Assembly: GCF_020400725.1 (NCBI RefSeq)
Contig: NZ_JAINVG010000038.1
Location: forward strand, 1 to 64,000
Reading direction: 5' to 3'
Source of the DNA: Streptomyces sp. NK15101
GTDB taxonomy: Bacteria; Actinomycetota; Actinomycetes; Streptomycetales; Streptomycetaceae
Length of the DNA stretch: 64,000 bases
This document shows, piece by piece, positions 53,850-63,100 of the stretch. Numbering within the stretch: position 1 is the first letter of the stretch; each line of letters begins with the position of its first letter. The translations under genes were made by a program, and so were the position numbers. Below the pieces are notes generated by a model, which was not told where the DNA came from, did no database searches, and saw only the letters and a program-made list of their open reading frames with translations.

Positions 53850-54848
53850 ATGGCAGAAGTAACGAACGAGGAACTCTCGATCCAGATCGCCGGCCTCGGC
53901 CACAAACTCCGGATCGTGGACGGGGGCTGGCTGCCCTCGACCAACTGGCTCCGAGAGCACCTGATCGTCCCGGACTTCAAGACGAAGTTCGAGGAGATGT
54001 ACCAGGAACTCCACAAGGAGAAGTCGTCCGAGCTCCTGGAAGCCTTCGGGCTCGACGGCCTCGGCGCCGCTGTCGAGAAGTTCCACGAGGGCCACGAGGC
54101 CAAGGTGGAGTACCTCTTGGCAGCGGTCTCGGGCATCGCCGTCCCGATGATCATCGGCGGCCTGGTCATCGCCTTCCGGAGGATCATCCTCGAGGGCTTC
54201 CGGGCGGTGCAGATCGCCCTCACCGGCAAGGCCTTCGTCCTCAACGAGAACCAGAACGGATTCGAGCGCCTCACCAGGGACCAGATCCGGGAACGGGAGG
54301 CCAACGCAGGCGGCGGAATCGCCTCGATCCCACGGGACGCGAACTTCGACGCCCTGCGCGGGCAGCTAGAGGCGATCAATCCGCACCTGAGGGAGTTCAA
54401 CACCCAGGCCGGCCCGTTCAAAACCGCGTTCCGCCAGATGCCGAAGGCCTCCGCGATGGTCAAGACGGCCGACGGCATCACCAGGATCAAGAACGCCATC
54501 ACCGGTGCGGTCCCCACCGACATCACCGCCCTCGCCAAGGCACTCGGCAAGCTCACCGGCGCCGTGAAGCACCACGACCCGAAGAAGATGCCGGACCCTC
54601 GCAAGATCGAGAAGCTCAACCTGGCCATGGCCGACGCCGACCCCGACAAGATCACGGCTGTCGCCAAGGCGACGGGCAAGCTCGCGAGCGCCCAGCGGCA
54701 CTTCGACCCCAAGAAGCTCCCCAAGGCCCGCGGTCTGGAGTCGGCGGCCAGGGCCGCCGAGCGGCTCGCGGACGCGGGCCGGGACGTGGCCCAGGCCTTC
54801 AACACCCTCAAGATCAAGGCCCAGGAGGCCGCTCAGGTCATGGCCTGA
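53850..54848 (+). CDS. Tail-region protein with repeats, possible tape-measure segment
   Basis: 332 residues. A hydrophobic stretch (LLAAVSGIAVPMIIGGLVIA, residues ~89-108) could cross a membrane. The C-terminal half is helical and carries two ~38-residue repeats (DITALAKALGKLTGAVKHHD and KITAVAKATGKLASAQRHFD, each followed by PKK). Location between the chaperone frames and two tape-measure-like proteins suggests it is part of a split tape measure; a minor tail or injected protein is the alternative. Confidence 0.65.
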   Translation: MAEVTNEELSIQIAGLGHKLRIVDGGWLPSTNWLREHLIVPDFKTKFEEMYQELHKEKSSELLEAFGLDGLGAAVEKFHEGHEAKVEYLLAAVSGIAVPMIIGGLVIAFRRIILEGFRAVQIALTGKAFVLNENQNGFERLTRDQIREREANAGGGIASIPRDANFDALRGQLEAINPHLREFNTQAGPFKTAFRQMPKASAMVKTADGITRIKNAITGAVPTDITALAKALGKLTGAVKHHDPKKMPDPRKIEKLNLAMADADPDKITAVAKATGKLASAQRHFDPKKLPKARGLESAARAAERLADAGRDVAQAFNTLKIKAQEAAQVMA

Positions 54849-54876
54849 GCCCCGTTCCCCCGAAAGGAGGTAAACC

Positions 54877-56082
54877 ATGTCTCTCACCAGCTCCATGAAG
54901 AAGGCGTCCGACTCCCTGCGCAACCTCAAGACGCAGGCCACCGGCGCCGCGGCCTCGGTCAAGAAGGTCGGTGACGCCGGCGGTTCGGCGAACGGCCAGC
55001 TCAAGAACCTCAAGACCAACGCCCAGGGCTCCGGCACCCAGCTCAAGAACCTCAAGACCGCCTCGGACCAGGCCGAGAAGTCGATGACGAAGGCCGGCAG
55101 GACCGCCGAGTCGGCCGGCACGAAGTTGGGCAAGTACGAGTCCGGCGCCGGCAAGGCCGCCAAGGGCCAGGACAAGCTCAACAAGTCCATGAAGGGCAAC
55201 TTCCTCGCCCGCCTGATCGAACTCTTCATGCCTCTCATCGAGAAGATCGTCGAAATGGCGATGCAGTCGAAGACGATGCAGAAGGTCCTGAAGAAGGCCT
55301 TCGACGGCATCAAGACCGTGATCAGCGCGGTCATGAAGGCCGTCGGCCCGATCATGAAGAAGGCCGGCGACCTGATCAAGACGGTCTGGAACGGCATCAA
55401 GAAGGCCGTCTCCACCGTCGTCAAGGCCGTCGCCACCGTCATCAAGACCTACGTGAAGATCTGGAAGACGGTCATCACCACGGTCATGAAGGCGATCAAG
55501 ACGGTCGTCGGCGCCGTCTGGAACGGCATCAAGGCCGTCATCACCCCGGTGGTGAACTGGATCAAGACCGCGATCCCCAACGCCTTCAAGGCCGTCAAGG
55601 ACAAGATGTCCTCCATCTGGAACGGCCTCAAGGACATCGCGTCCCGGGCGTTCAACGGCATCAAGAGCGGTGTGTCCGGCCCGATCAACGCCGTCATCGG
55701 CCTGATCAACCGCATGATCCGCGCCGTCAACGGCGTCAAGGTCAGCGTCCCCGGCTGGGTGCCGGTCGTCGGCGGCAAGACCTTCGGCGTCAACATCCCC
55801 ACCATCCCCATGCTCGCCGCCGGCGGCGTCGTCATGCCCCGCAGCGGCGGCGTCCCGGCGATCCTCGCCGAGGCCGGCGAGGCCGAGGCCGTCCTCCCGC
55901 TGTCCAAGCTGGACCGGCTGCTCGCCCTCACCGCCCGGCGCGCCCGCATGACCGCGCAGCTGCAGGCGGGCAAGGGCGGCGGCGGTGCCGGGCTGCACAT
56001 CGAGCACTACCACGCGGCCCGCAACAGCGACCCGCAGTCCACGGCGGACGCGCTGATGTACCTGGCGAAGGCGCGCGGATGA
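54877..56082 (+). CDS. Tape-measure-like protein 1
   Basis: 401 residues from ATG 54877 (AAAGGAGG upstream). Residues ~1-110 are Lys/Gly/Ala coiled-coil-like with QLKNLKT repeats; ~110-280 hold amphipathic W-N-G-I-K repeats (TVWNGIKKAV, AVWNGIKAVI, SIWNGLKDIA); the C-terminus has PMLAAGGVVMPRSGGVPAIL followed by EAVLPLSKLDRL, the classic end of siphovirus tape measures. At about 400 residues it is far shorter than typical phage tape measures. Coupled to the next gene (ATGA overlap). Confidence 0.82.
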   Translation: MSLTSSMKKASDSLRNLKTQATGAAASVKKVGDAGGSANGQLKNLKTNAQGSGTQLKNLKTASDQAEKSMTKAGRTAESAGTKLGKYESGAGKAAKGQDKLNKSMKGNFLARLIELFMPLIEKIVEMAMQSKTMQKVLKKAFDGIKTVISAVMKAVGPIMKKAGDLIKTVWNGIKKAVSTVVKAVATVIKTYVKIWKTVITTVMKAIKTVVGAVWNGIKAVITPVVNWIKTAIPNAFKAVKDKMSSIWNGLKDIASRAFNGIKSGVSGPINAVIGLINRMIRAVNGVKVSVPGWVPVVGGKTFGVNIPTIPMLAAGGVVMPRSGGVPAILAEAGEAEAVLPLSKLDRLLALTARRARMTAQLQAGKGGGGAGLHIEHYHAARNSDPQSTADALMYLAKARG

Positions 56083-57326
56083 GCGCCGTCGCCGCCTTCC
56101 CGAACCCGTTCACCGGTGCCCTGCCGGTGATGACCTCCCTCAAGCGGGGGCTCGGCCAGGCGGGCGACGGACTGAAGCGGCTCAGGGAGGACGCCCGGCG
56201 CGCGGCCGGCGGCGTGGACAGGTTCACCGCCGGTCTGCGCACCGCCGGCACCTCCGTGCGCGGCCTCGGAACCGGCGCGTCCGGCGCCGCGGACTCCTTC
56301 CGCCGGATCCAGCGGTCCAGAGCCGCCACCGGCCTGACGAAGATCGGCACCGCGGCGGGCAAGGCGCGAGCGGTCGCCGGGAGGCTCGGCCCCGCCGTCG
56401 GCGGCATCCTCTCCGTCCTGGCCCCGTTGCTGCCCATCACCGACACCATCACCAAGCTGATGGACACCTACGGCACGGTCATGACCGTCGCGTCCGTCGC
56501 CATGACGGGCGTCAACCTCGCCATGCGGGCCAACCCGATCGGCTTCCTCGTCGGCATCCTCGTCCCCGTCGCCGCCTGGTTCATCGAGTACGCGATGCAG
56601 ACCGAGACCGGCCAGAAGATCATGAGGCAGGTCTTCCAGGCGGCCCTGAAGGGCTTCCAGTCCGTCTGGAAGTTCCTTCAGCCGGTCATCAAGCTCATCG
56701 GCCAGGCCGTCGGGACCTACTTCAAGGCGTACCTCACCCTGTTCACGACGGCACTGAGGCTCATCGGCTCCGGCATCAGCGGCATCTCCCGGGTCCGCAC
56801 AGCCGTCACCTCCGCCTCCAACGCCCTGCGCGGCATCGCCTCGCGGACGATCGGCGGCATCAAGAACGCCGTCAAGCCGGTCCTGTCCTTCATCACCGAC
56901 AAGATCCCGGGCTTCTTCCGGCACGCGAAGGACGCCGTCGCCAAGGCCCTGCGCGGCATGGGCGACCTGGTCAAGGGCGCCCTCAGTGCCGTGCTCGGCG
57001 TCGTCAAAGGCCCCATCAACGGCCTCATCGCCTTCGCCAACTGGATCATCGACGGGCTCAACAAGCTGAGCTTCAGCATCCTCGGCAAGAAGTTCGGCGT
57101 CGACATCGACAAGATCCCGATGCTCGCCGAGGGCGGTGTCGTCTTCCCCGGTGCCGACAGCGCGCCGCGCATCGACCCGCTCACCGTCCTGGAACACCGG
57201 CGCGTCCCGGCCCTCACCGAGGCTCCCCGGCGGCCCCACCGCATCGCGGAGTTCCACGAGGAGCCGGGCGCCGGCCCGCGGTCGACCGCCGAGGACCTGC
57301 TCTTCCTCGTCGCCGCCCACGGCTGA
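56079..57326 (+). CDS. Tape-measure-like protein 2
   Basis: 415 residues. A Gly/Ala/Arg-rich helical N-terminus is followed by hydrophobic segments (IGFLVGILVPVAAWFIEYAM, residues ~147-166) and again by the end motif KIPMLAEGGVVFPGADSAPR. It is thus a relative of the preceding protein rather than a fragment of it. It starts 4 bases inside the previous gene, so both are made together. Confidence 0.8.
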   Translation: MSAVAAFPNPFTGALPVMTSLKRGLGQAGDGLKRLREDARRAAGGVDRFTAGLRTAGTSVRGLGTGASGAADSFRRIQRSRAATGLTKIGTAAGKARAVAGRLGPAVGGILSVLAPLLPITDTITKLMDTYGTVMTVASVAMTGVNLAMRANPIGFLVGILVPVAAWFIEYAMQTETGQKIMRQVFQAALKGFQSVWKFLQPVIKLIGQAVGTYFKAYLTLFTTALRLIGSGISGISRVRTAVTSASNALRGIASRTIGGIKNAVKPVLSFITDKIPGFFRHAKDAVAKALRGMGDLVKGALSAVLGVVKGPINGLIAFANWIIDGLNKLSFSILGKKFGVDIDKIPMLAEGGVVFPGADSAPRIDPLTVLEHRRVPALTEAPRRPHRIAEFHEEPGAGPRSTAEDLLFLVAAHG

Positions 57327-57382
57327 AGCCCCCTCCGACCCCAGAAAGCCCGACAGCCCCTCAGAAGTGAGGTGACGGCCCC

Positions 57383-58306
57383 ATGGCCGAGACCACAACC
57401 ACATACGCCGGAAGCAGCCTCACCGCCGACCTCGCGCCCGGCTCGCTGATCACCCAGGACGGGCAGATCCAGTGGGCCGGGCTTCTCATCGGCCCCGGCA
57501 CGCCGTTCAACGTCGACCGGTCCGGTCTCCAGGGCTGGGAGGACCTGCCGGAGTACGACTCCTCCGACGCCGACCGGCCCACCTCGCACGGCGCCTGGCC
57601 CGGCTCCCGGTACGCCAAGCCGCGCAAGATCAGCGGCACGGTCGTGCTGATGCCGGAGTACAACGGCGCGACGGAGGCCCTCCGCGCCCTGCGCCAGTCG
57701 CTGGCCCTGCTCGACGAGGAGCGCTGGCTCACCGTCCGGCTGCACGGCGAACTCCTCGCCGTGCGCGCCCGGATCGCCCAGCGCGTGGTCCCCGCGGACC
57801 AGGGCTTCGCCACCCAGGGCAGCTCGAAGATGTCGATCCAGTGGCTCGCCTCCGACCCGCGCCGCTACTCCGTCAACGAGCAGACCGCCTCCACCACTCC
57901 CCCGCAGCCGGAGACCGGCCTGACCTGGCCGCTGACCTGGCCGCTCGACTGGGGACAGGCCAAGTCCACCGGTGACGCCGTCGCCGAGAACACCGGCTCC
58001 GCCGCCACGCACCCGGTGATCGTCTTCCGCGGCCCCTGCTCGATGCCGACCGTCACCGAGCGGGTCTCCAAGCGCCGGCTGCGGTACGCGATCGACCTGG
58101 CCCCCGGCGACGAGCTCGTCGTCGACACCGCCAACGGCACGGTGATGCTCAACAACACCGCCTCCCGCCGCCACACCGCGATGGCCGACTCCAGCCCGGA
58201 GGAGCTGTTCCTCCTCGAACCGGGCCGCACGGAGCTGTCGTTCCGGCCCGACGCGGCCACCCCAGAGGCCCTGATGACGGTCCGCTGGCGCAGCGCCGAG
58301 TGGTGA
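57383..58306 (+). CDS. Distal tail protein (Dit-like)
   Basis: 307 residues. The N-terminal ring domain (IQWAGLLIGPGTPFNVDRSG, WPGSRYAKPRKISGTVVLMP) and the C-terminal domain (TVTERVSKRRLRYAIDLAPG, ELFLLEPGRTELSFRPDAAT) match siphovirus distal tail proteins that join the tube to the tip. It follows the tape measures, as in long-tailed phages. Confidence 0.82.
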   Translation: MAETTTTYAGSSLTADLAPGSLITQDGQIQWAGLLIGPGTPFNVDRSGLQGWEDLPEYDSSDADRPTSHGAWPGSRYAKPRKISGTVVLMPEYNGATEALRALRQSLALLDEERWLTVRLHGELLAVRARIAQRVVPADQGFATQGSSKMSIQWLASDPRRYSVNEQTASTTPPQPETGLTWPLTWPLDWGQAKSTGDAVAENTGSAATHPVIVFRGPCSMPTVTERVSKRRLRYAIDLAPGDELVVDTANGTVMLNNTASRRHTAMADSSPEELFLLEPGRTELSFRPDAATPEALMTVRWRSAEW

Positions 58307-58358
58307 CGCCCGCCTGGGCGCCGAACCCCTTCCCGCCCCGCACAGAAGAGGTGAACCC

Positions 58359-59552
58359 ATGACCGTACGGGCCGCCTGGCTCCAGTCCACCGGCCAGACC
58401 CGCGAGGACACCCGGCTCGCCCTGGCCGCGCTCCTCACGCCCAACGGGCAGAGCGCGGCGGAGACCCCGCTGCGCTCGCGGCCCGGCATCGTGCCCGGCG
58501 GCCTGGTGCTGACCGGCACGTCCGCGATGCAGTGCTCGATCGGCACCGGCCGGGCCGTGGTCCAGGGCGCCGACACCGCCCAGGGCGCGTACATGATCGC
58601 GGTGACCGCCCCCGAGACGCTGACCATCCCGGACGGCGACCCGCAGTACGGCCGGATCGACCTGATCGAACTGGCCGTGCTCGACGACGCGTACGACCGC
58701 AGCGGCGCCACCCAGGCCGTGATCCGGCTGGTCAAGGGCACCCCGGCGGCCACCCCGGCGGCGCCCGGCTCGGGCCCCGGCAGCGCCTTCCCGCTCTACA
58801 CCGTCTCGGTGCCGGCCGGCACCTCGGCCGGCACCGGCGGCGTCCTGTGGACCGCGCCGGGCGTCGTCACGACCCTGCACTACCCGATGACCGCCCTCGG
58901 CGGCATCATCCCGACCAGCGGCTTCAAGGGCGCCTACGTCGGGCAGTACCGGGACGTCGCGGGCCAGCTCCAGCGCTGGGACGGCACGACCTGGGTCTCG
59001 TACGCGAAGCCGATCGGCGGCATCGCCCCGCACGGGACGATGACGACCGGCTCCTACACCGGCCAGTACCGCGACAACGCCGGCGTCCTGCAGCGCTGGG
59101 ACGGCGCGGCGTGGCAGTACGCCGAGGGCAGGGCGGCCGTCCTGTTCAGCGTCTCGCAGACGTCGATGCAGAGCGTGCCGGCCGGCACCTGGACGCCGAT
59201 CACCCTCCAGGGCGTCGACATCGACGACTTCACCGGCTGGAACGGCACGGACAGCTTCGTCGTCCCGCGCACCGGCTGGTGGCGGGTCTCCGGCCACGTC
59301 GCCTGGACCGGCGACTCCACCTCCGGCGTGCGCGGCGCCCGCATCCACCTCGGCGGCGTCGGCGTCCCCCGGATGACCTGGCTGACGCAGGCGTCCACCG
59401 GCGCCGTCACCGTCGGCGGGCAGGGCCTGATCAAGCTCACCGCGGGCAACGTCCTGCAGCTCGCCGGCTACCACAACCACACGGCTGCCATCCGCACCCT
59501 CGGCGGCTCGGGCTACTACAGCAACCTGTCCGCCCAGTGGATCAGGTCCTGA
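58359..59552 (+). CDS. Receptor-binding/fibre protein, paralogue 1
   Basis: 397 residues. N-terminal ~180 residues (MTVRAAWLQSTGQTREDTRL... YGRIDLIELAVLDDAYDRSG) are shared with the next two proteins. Two repeats G-x-Y-x-GQYRD...LQRWDG-x-x-W follow. The C-terminal ~120 residues (FVVPRTGWWRVSGHVAWTGD) resemble a C1q/TNF-like jelly roll, a common receptor-binding head. Confidence 0.78.
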   Translation: MTVRAAWLQSTGQTREDTRLALAALLTPNGQSAAETPLRSRPGIVPGGLVLTGTSAMQCSIGTGRAVVQGADTAQGAYMIAVTAPETLTIPDGDPQYGRIDLIELAVLDDAYDRSGATQAVIRLVKGTPAATPAAPGSGPGSAFPLYTVSVPAGTSAGTGGVLWTAPGVVTTLHYPMTALGGIIPTSGFKGAYVGQYRDVAGQLQRWDGTTWVSYAKPIGGIAPHGTMTTGSYTGQYRDNAGVLQRWDGAAWQYAEGRAAVLFSVSQTSMQSVPAGTWTPITLQGVDIDDFTGWNGTDSFVVPRTGWWRVSGHVAWTGDSTSGVRGARIHLGGVGVPRMTWLTQASTGAVTVGGQGLIKLTAGNVLQLAGYHNHTAAIRTLGGSGYYSNLSAQWIRS

Positions 59553-59592
59553 CGCCCCCGCCCCCACCGCACCTCCCCGATAGGAGAAATCC

Positions 59593-60777
59593 GTGAACCT
59601 GCGCAGCAGTTGGGTCGCCGAGACCGGCCAGACCCGCGAGGACACCCGCCTCAACCAGGTCGGCGCGACCACCATGGTCAACCCCGTCCAGGTCCGCTCC
59701 GGCATCCTGCCGGGCTCCTACAGCGGCCAGTTCCGGCTGTCCGGCTTCTGGATGGACAAGGCCTCCGCGATGACGGCGACCGTCTCGGAGGGCCGGGCCG
59801 TCATCCAGGGCGACATCTCCCAGGGCGTCTACCCGGTGGCCCTGCCGGCCTCCGAGCAGATCACCTTCGCCGCGGGCGACGCCCAGTACGGCCGGATCGA
59901 CCTGGTCGTCCTGAAGATCTACGACAACCTCTACGACGGCTCCACCCGCAACGAGGCGAAGATCGAGATCATCCAGGGCGTGCCGGGCCAGGCCCCCAAG
60001 GCGCCGGCGACCCCCGCGCGCAGCCTCGCGCTGTACGAGGTGACGGTCCCGGCCGGCGCCAGCGCGGGCAACGGCGGCATCCCGTGGAACACCTCCCTGA
60101 AGGACCTGCGCACGCCGGTCGTCGCCCTCGGCGGCATCCTCCCGGTCGAGGGCCCGGTCCTGCCGGGCGCCTTCCCCGGCCAGTACCAGGACACCGCCAA
60201 CAACCAGTTCCAGCGCTGGGACGGCGGCAAGTGGGTCGCCTACCCGGAGGCGGTCGGCGGCATCGTCCCCAGCTCCGCGTCCACCCTGCAGGGCAGCTAC
60301 ACCGGCCAGTACCGGGACGGCGGGGACGGCCGGCTCGAACGCTGGAACGGGTCGGCATGGACGCCCGCCGTCCCGGGGCCGTACTTCACCGACTCGCTCG
60401 TCTCCGGTTACACCACCTCGACGACCTGGGTGAACACACTGACCAACCGCGGCGTGGTGTCCCTCAGCTTCGTCGCCCCGGCCTCGCGGCAGGCCCTCCT
60501 CAGCTACGGCTCGCGGATCCAGCTGGTCGGCACCGGTTCCGGCGTGGGCTTCATGGGCGTGAAGGTCACCCAGGGCTCGACCGTCCACTCCGACGTGAAC
60601 GACTCGAACGCGGTGGTCGCCGCCTCCCCCGCGAACATCTCCGTCGCCACCACGCAGCGCCTCCAGAACCTCACGGCGGGCGCCACGTACACCGTCACCG
60701 CCTACTACCGGGGCACCAACACCGCTCTGCAGACCTGGTTCAACAACACCTTCCTCCAGGTCACCCCCCAGCACTGA
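59593..60777 (+). CDS. Receptor-binding/fibre protein, paralogue 2
   Basis: 394 residues from GTG 59593 (TAGGAGAAA upstream). Same N-terminal platform (RSSWVAETGQTREDTRLNQV, YGRIDLVVLKIYDNLYDGST) and the two GQY-D/RW-G repeats (FPGQYQDTANNQFQRWDGGK; YTGQYRDGGDGRLERWNGSA). The C-terminus (SFVAPASRQALLSYGSRIQL, YTVTAYYRGTNTALQTWFNN) is unlike paralogue 1, so the receptor-binding part has diverged. Confidence 0.78.
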   Translation: MNLRSSWVAETGQTREDTRLNQVGATTMVNPVQVRSGILPGSYSGQFRLSGFWMDKASAMTATVSEGRAVIQGDISQGVYPVALPASEQITFAAGDAQYGRIDLVVLKIYDNLYDGSTRNEAKIEIIQGVPGQAPKAPATPARSLALYEVTVPAGASAGNGGIPWNTSLKDLRTPVVALGGILPVEGPVLPGAFPGQYQDTANNQFQRWDGGKWVAYPEAVGGIVPSSASTLQGSYTGQYRDGGDGRLERWNGSAWTPAVPGPYFTDSLVSGYTTSTTWVNTLTNRGVVSLSFVAPASRQALLSYGSRIQLVGTGSGVGFMGVKVTQGSTVHSDVNDSNAVVAASPANISVATTQRLQNLTAGATYTVTAYYRGTNTALQTWFNNTFLQVTPQH

Positions 60778-60815
60778 GACGGCCGCGCCCGCCGCCCCAC
60801 GACAGGAGTCCACCC

Positions 60816-61958
60816 ATGCCCGTACGTTCCGGATGGCTGACGCCCACCGGGCAGACCCGCCAGAACACCCGCATCACCCACATCGGGGCCACCACCCCCG
60901 TCAACCCGCTCGGCGTCCGGTCCGGCATCCTGCCCGGCACGTACGACGGCAAGTACCGGGTCGGCGGCCTGTGGATGAGCTCCACCGGCCCGATGACGGC
61001 CACCGTCTACCACGGCAAGGCCGTCATCCAGGGCGGCAACACCGACGGCGCCTACCCGGTCGCCCTCGACGAGGACATCACCATCACCTTCGCCGACGGC
61101 GACCCGCTCAACGACCGCATCGACCTCGTCGTGGTCCGCGTCTACGACAACGACGTGGACGCCCTCGGCAAGTACGAGGCCGGCATCGAGATCGTCAAGG
61201 GCACCCCGGCGGCCGTCCCGGTCGCCCCGGCCGCCCCCGCCCGCTCCCTGACCCTGTTCACGGTGAAGGTCAAGAAGGGCGCCTCGGCCGGCACCGGCGG
61301 CATCGACTGGGCGGGCGGCGCCTCCACCGACCTGCGCACCACGACCGTCTCCTCCGGCGGCATCCTGCCCGTCTACAACAACGCCGGCGTGCCCGGCGCC
61401 TATCCGGGCCAGTACCAGGACAACGACAACGCCCACTTCCTCCAGCGCTGGGACGGCACCGCCTGGGTCGCCTACCCCAAGGAGATCGGCGGCATCGCGC
61501 CCAGCGGCACGATCACCACCGGCAGCTACACCGGCCAGTACCGGGACTACAACGGCGGCCAGCTCCAGCGCTGGAACGGCAGCGCCTGGGTGGCCTACCA
61601 GCCGCCGGTCGAGGTCGAGACGACCAGCTCCGGTGCCGTCGCCCTCACCAACTGGTCGCTGGTGTCGTTCTCCGCCCGCAAGACCAAGGGCGGCCTGTGC
61701 AGCATCACCGTCACCGTCACCCGCAGCGGCGCCCAGGTCAATGTCGACAGCGCGGGCAACATGCCCGACGAGCCGCTGTGCACCATCCCGGCCGGCTGGC
61801 GTCCGGCCATGGACTTCGAGGCCACGGCCTGCGACGGCTTCGGCGACGGCGGCGCCAACATCTACACCAACGGCCAGATCAACCTGCGGACCTGGTCCTC
61901 CAGCGGCGCCCTCGTCCCCGGGCGGAACATCCGCGTCTCCGCCACCTACGTCCTGTAA
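60816..61958 (+). CDS. Receptor-binding/fibre protein, paralogue 3
   Basis: 380 residues from ATG 60816 (ACAGGAG upstream). N-terminus RSGWLTPTGQTRQNTRITHI and NDRIDLVVVRVYDNDVDALG match the two paralogues; repeats YPGQYQDNDNAHFLQRWDGT and YTGQYRDYNGGQLQRWNGSA follow. The C-terminus (TSSGAVALTNWSLVSFSARK, with two Cys) differs from both others. Confidence 0.78.
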   Translation: MPVRSGWLTPTGQTRQNTRITHIGATTPVNPLGVRSGILPGTYDGKYRVGGLWMSSTGPMTATVYHGKAVIQGGNTDGAYPVALDEDITITFADGDPLNDRIDLVVVRVYDNDVDALGKYEAGIEIVKGTPAAVPVAPAAPARSLTLFTVKVKKGASAGTGGIDWAGGASTDLRTTTVSSGGILPVYNNAGVPGAYPGQYQDNDNAHFLQRWDGTAWVAYPKEIGGIAPSGTITTGSYTGQYRDYNGGQLQRWNGSAWVAYQPPVEVETTSSGAVALTNWSLVSFSARKTKGGLCSITVTVTRSGAQVNVDSAGNMPDEPLCTIPAGWRPAMDFEATACDGFGDGGANIYTNGQINLRTWSSSGALVPGRNIRVSATYVL

Positions 61959-61969
61959 GGGGGTCCTCG

Positions 61970-63100
61970 ATGGCAATCGACACGCCCTACCGGGCGATCT
62001 TCTGCGACCTGCTCACCGACCAGACGCTGGACATCCTCCCCCTGCGGGACGTCTCGTTCGACGACTACATCGGCAAGGCGGGCTCGCTCTCCGGCACGAT
62101 CCCCATCCCCGACAAGGCCATCGCCGACCGCGTCAAGAAGGTCCGGGAGGGCCGCACCTCGGTCTACCTGGAGCGCGGCGGCGACCTGTGGTGGGGCGGC
62201 ATCGTCTGGACCAGCACCCTGCAGTCCAGCGGCCGCGGGGTGCTGACCCTCGGCATCCAGGCCGCCACCTTCGACTCGTACGCCGGGCGCCGCCGCATCC
62301 GCACGGACATCACGTACGACACCCCCACCGACCAGGTGGAGATCGCCCGCCGGCTCTGGCGCGAGCTCGACGTCCAGACCTATCCCGACGCCCCCGAGGG
62401 CGAGGAACCCCGCCGTCTCGGGATCACGTTCGGCGACGAGGTCCCCAAGTTCAAGAAGACGGCCTCCTGGCGCAAGGGCGACGAGACGGTCTACCTGGAG
62501 GCGCTCGACCAGCTCGCCGCCACGGAGAACGGCTTCGAGCACCAGATCATGGTCTACCGCGACCCGGTCACCGGGCGGCGGATCCGACAGCTCCGCCTCG
62601 GCGAACCCAAGATCGTCACCGGCGCGACCGACCTGGTCTTCGACCGGCCCGGCGTCATCCTGTCGTACTCCTTCCCGTACGACGCGACCCGCGGCGGCAC
62701 CACCGCCCTGGCCCGCGGCGCCTCCACCAACGCCAACGCGGCCGCCGAGTCCCGGCCGATCTTCTCCGCCCAGCAGTACGCCAGCGACCTGCTCGTGGAA
62801 GGCTGGCCGCTGATCGACCTGTCCTCGGACCACAACGAGATCACCGACCCGCTCGCACTCGACTCGGTGGCCGCCACCGAGCTCGCGCAGGCGCGCGGCG
62901 CCGTGGTGATCCCCTCGATCAGCATCCACCTCGGCGGGATCGTCCCGCCGGCGCTCCTCGGCCGCGTCGCCCGCATCCGGATCACCGACGAGTGGTACTC
63001 CCAGGGCCTCGACGCCCGCTACCGCATCATCGGCACCAAGATCACCCCGCCGGAGCGCGGCCGTCCCGACACCGCCGAGCTCTACCTCGAGGAGGCCTGA
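61970..63100 (+). CDS. Tail hub/baseplate-like protein (Gp37-like)
   Basis: 376 residues from ATG 61970 (AAGGGGG upstream). MAIDTPYRAIFCDLLTDQTL, GSLSGTIPIPDKAIADRVKK and WWGGIVWTSTLQSSGRGVLT follow the ReqiPepy6 Gp37-like minor tail proteins of actinophages; the C-terminal VVIPSISIHLGGIVPPALLG and GQ/GLDARYRIIGTKITPPE segments are like hub proteins. It comes after the fibres rather than before, an unusual order. Confidence 0.72.
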   Translation: MAIDTPYRAIFCDLLTDQTLDILPLRDVSFDDYIGKAGSLSGTIPIPDKAIADRVKKVREGRTSVYLERGGDLWWGGIVWTSTLQSSGRGVLTLGIQAATFDSYAGRRRIRTDITYDTPTDQVEIARRLWRELDVQTYPDAPEGEEPRRLGITFGDEVPKFKKTASWRKGDETVYLEALDQLAATENGFEHQIMVYRDPVTGRRIRQLRLGEPKIVTGATDLVFDRPGVILSYSFPYDATRGGTTALARGASTNANAAAESRPIFSAQQYASDLLVEGWPLIDLSSDHNEITDPLALDSVAATELAQARGAVVIPSISIHLGGIVPPALLGRVARIRITDEWYSQGLDARYRIIGTKITPPERGRPDTAELYLEEA

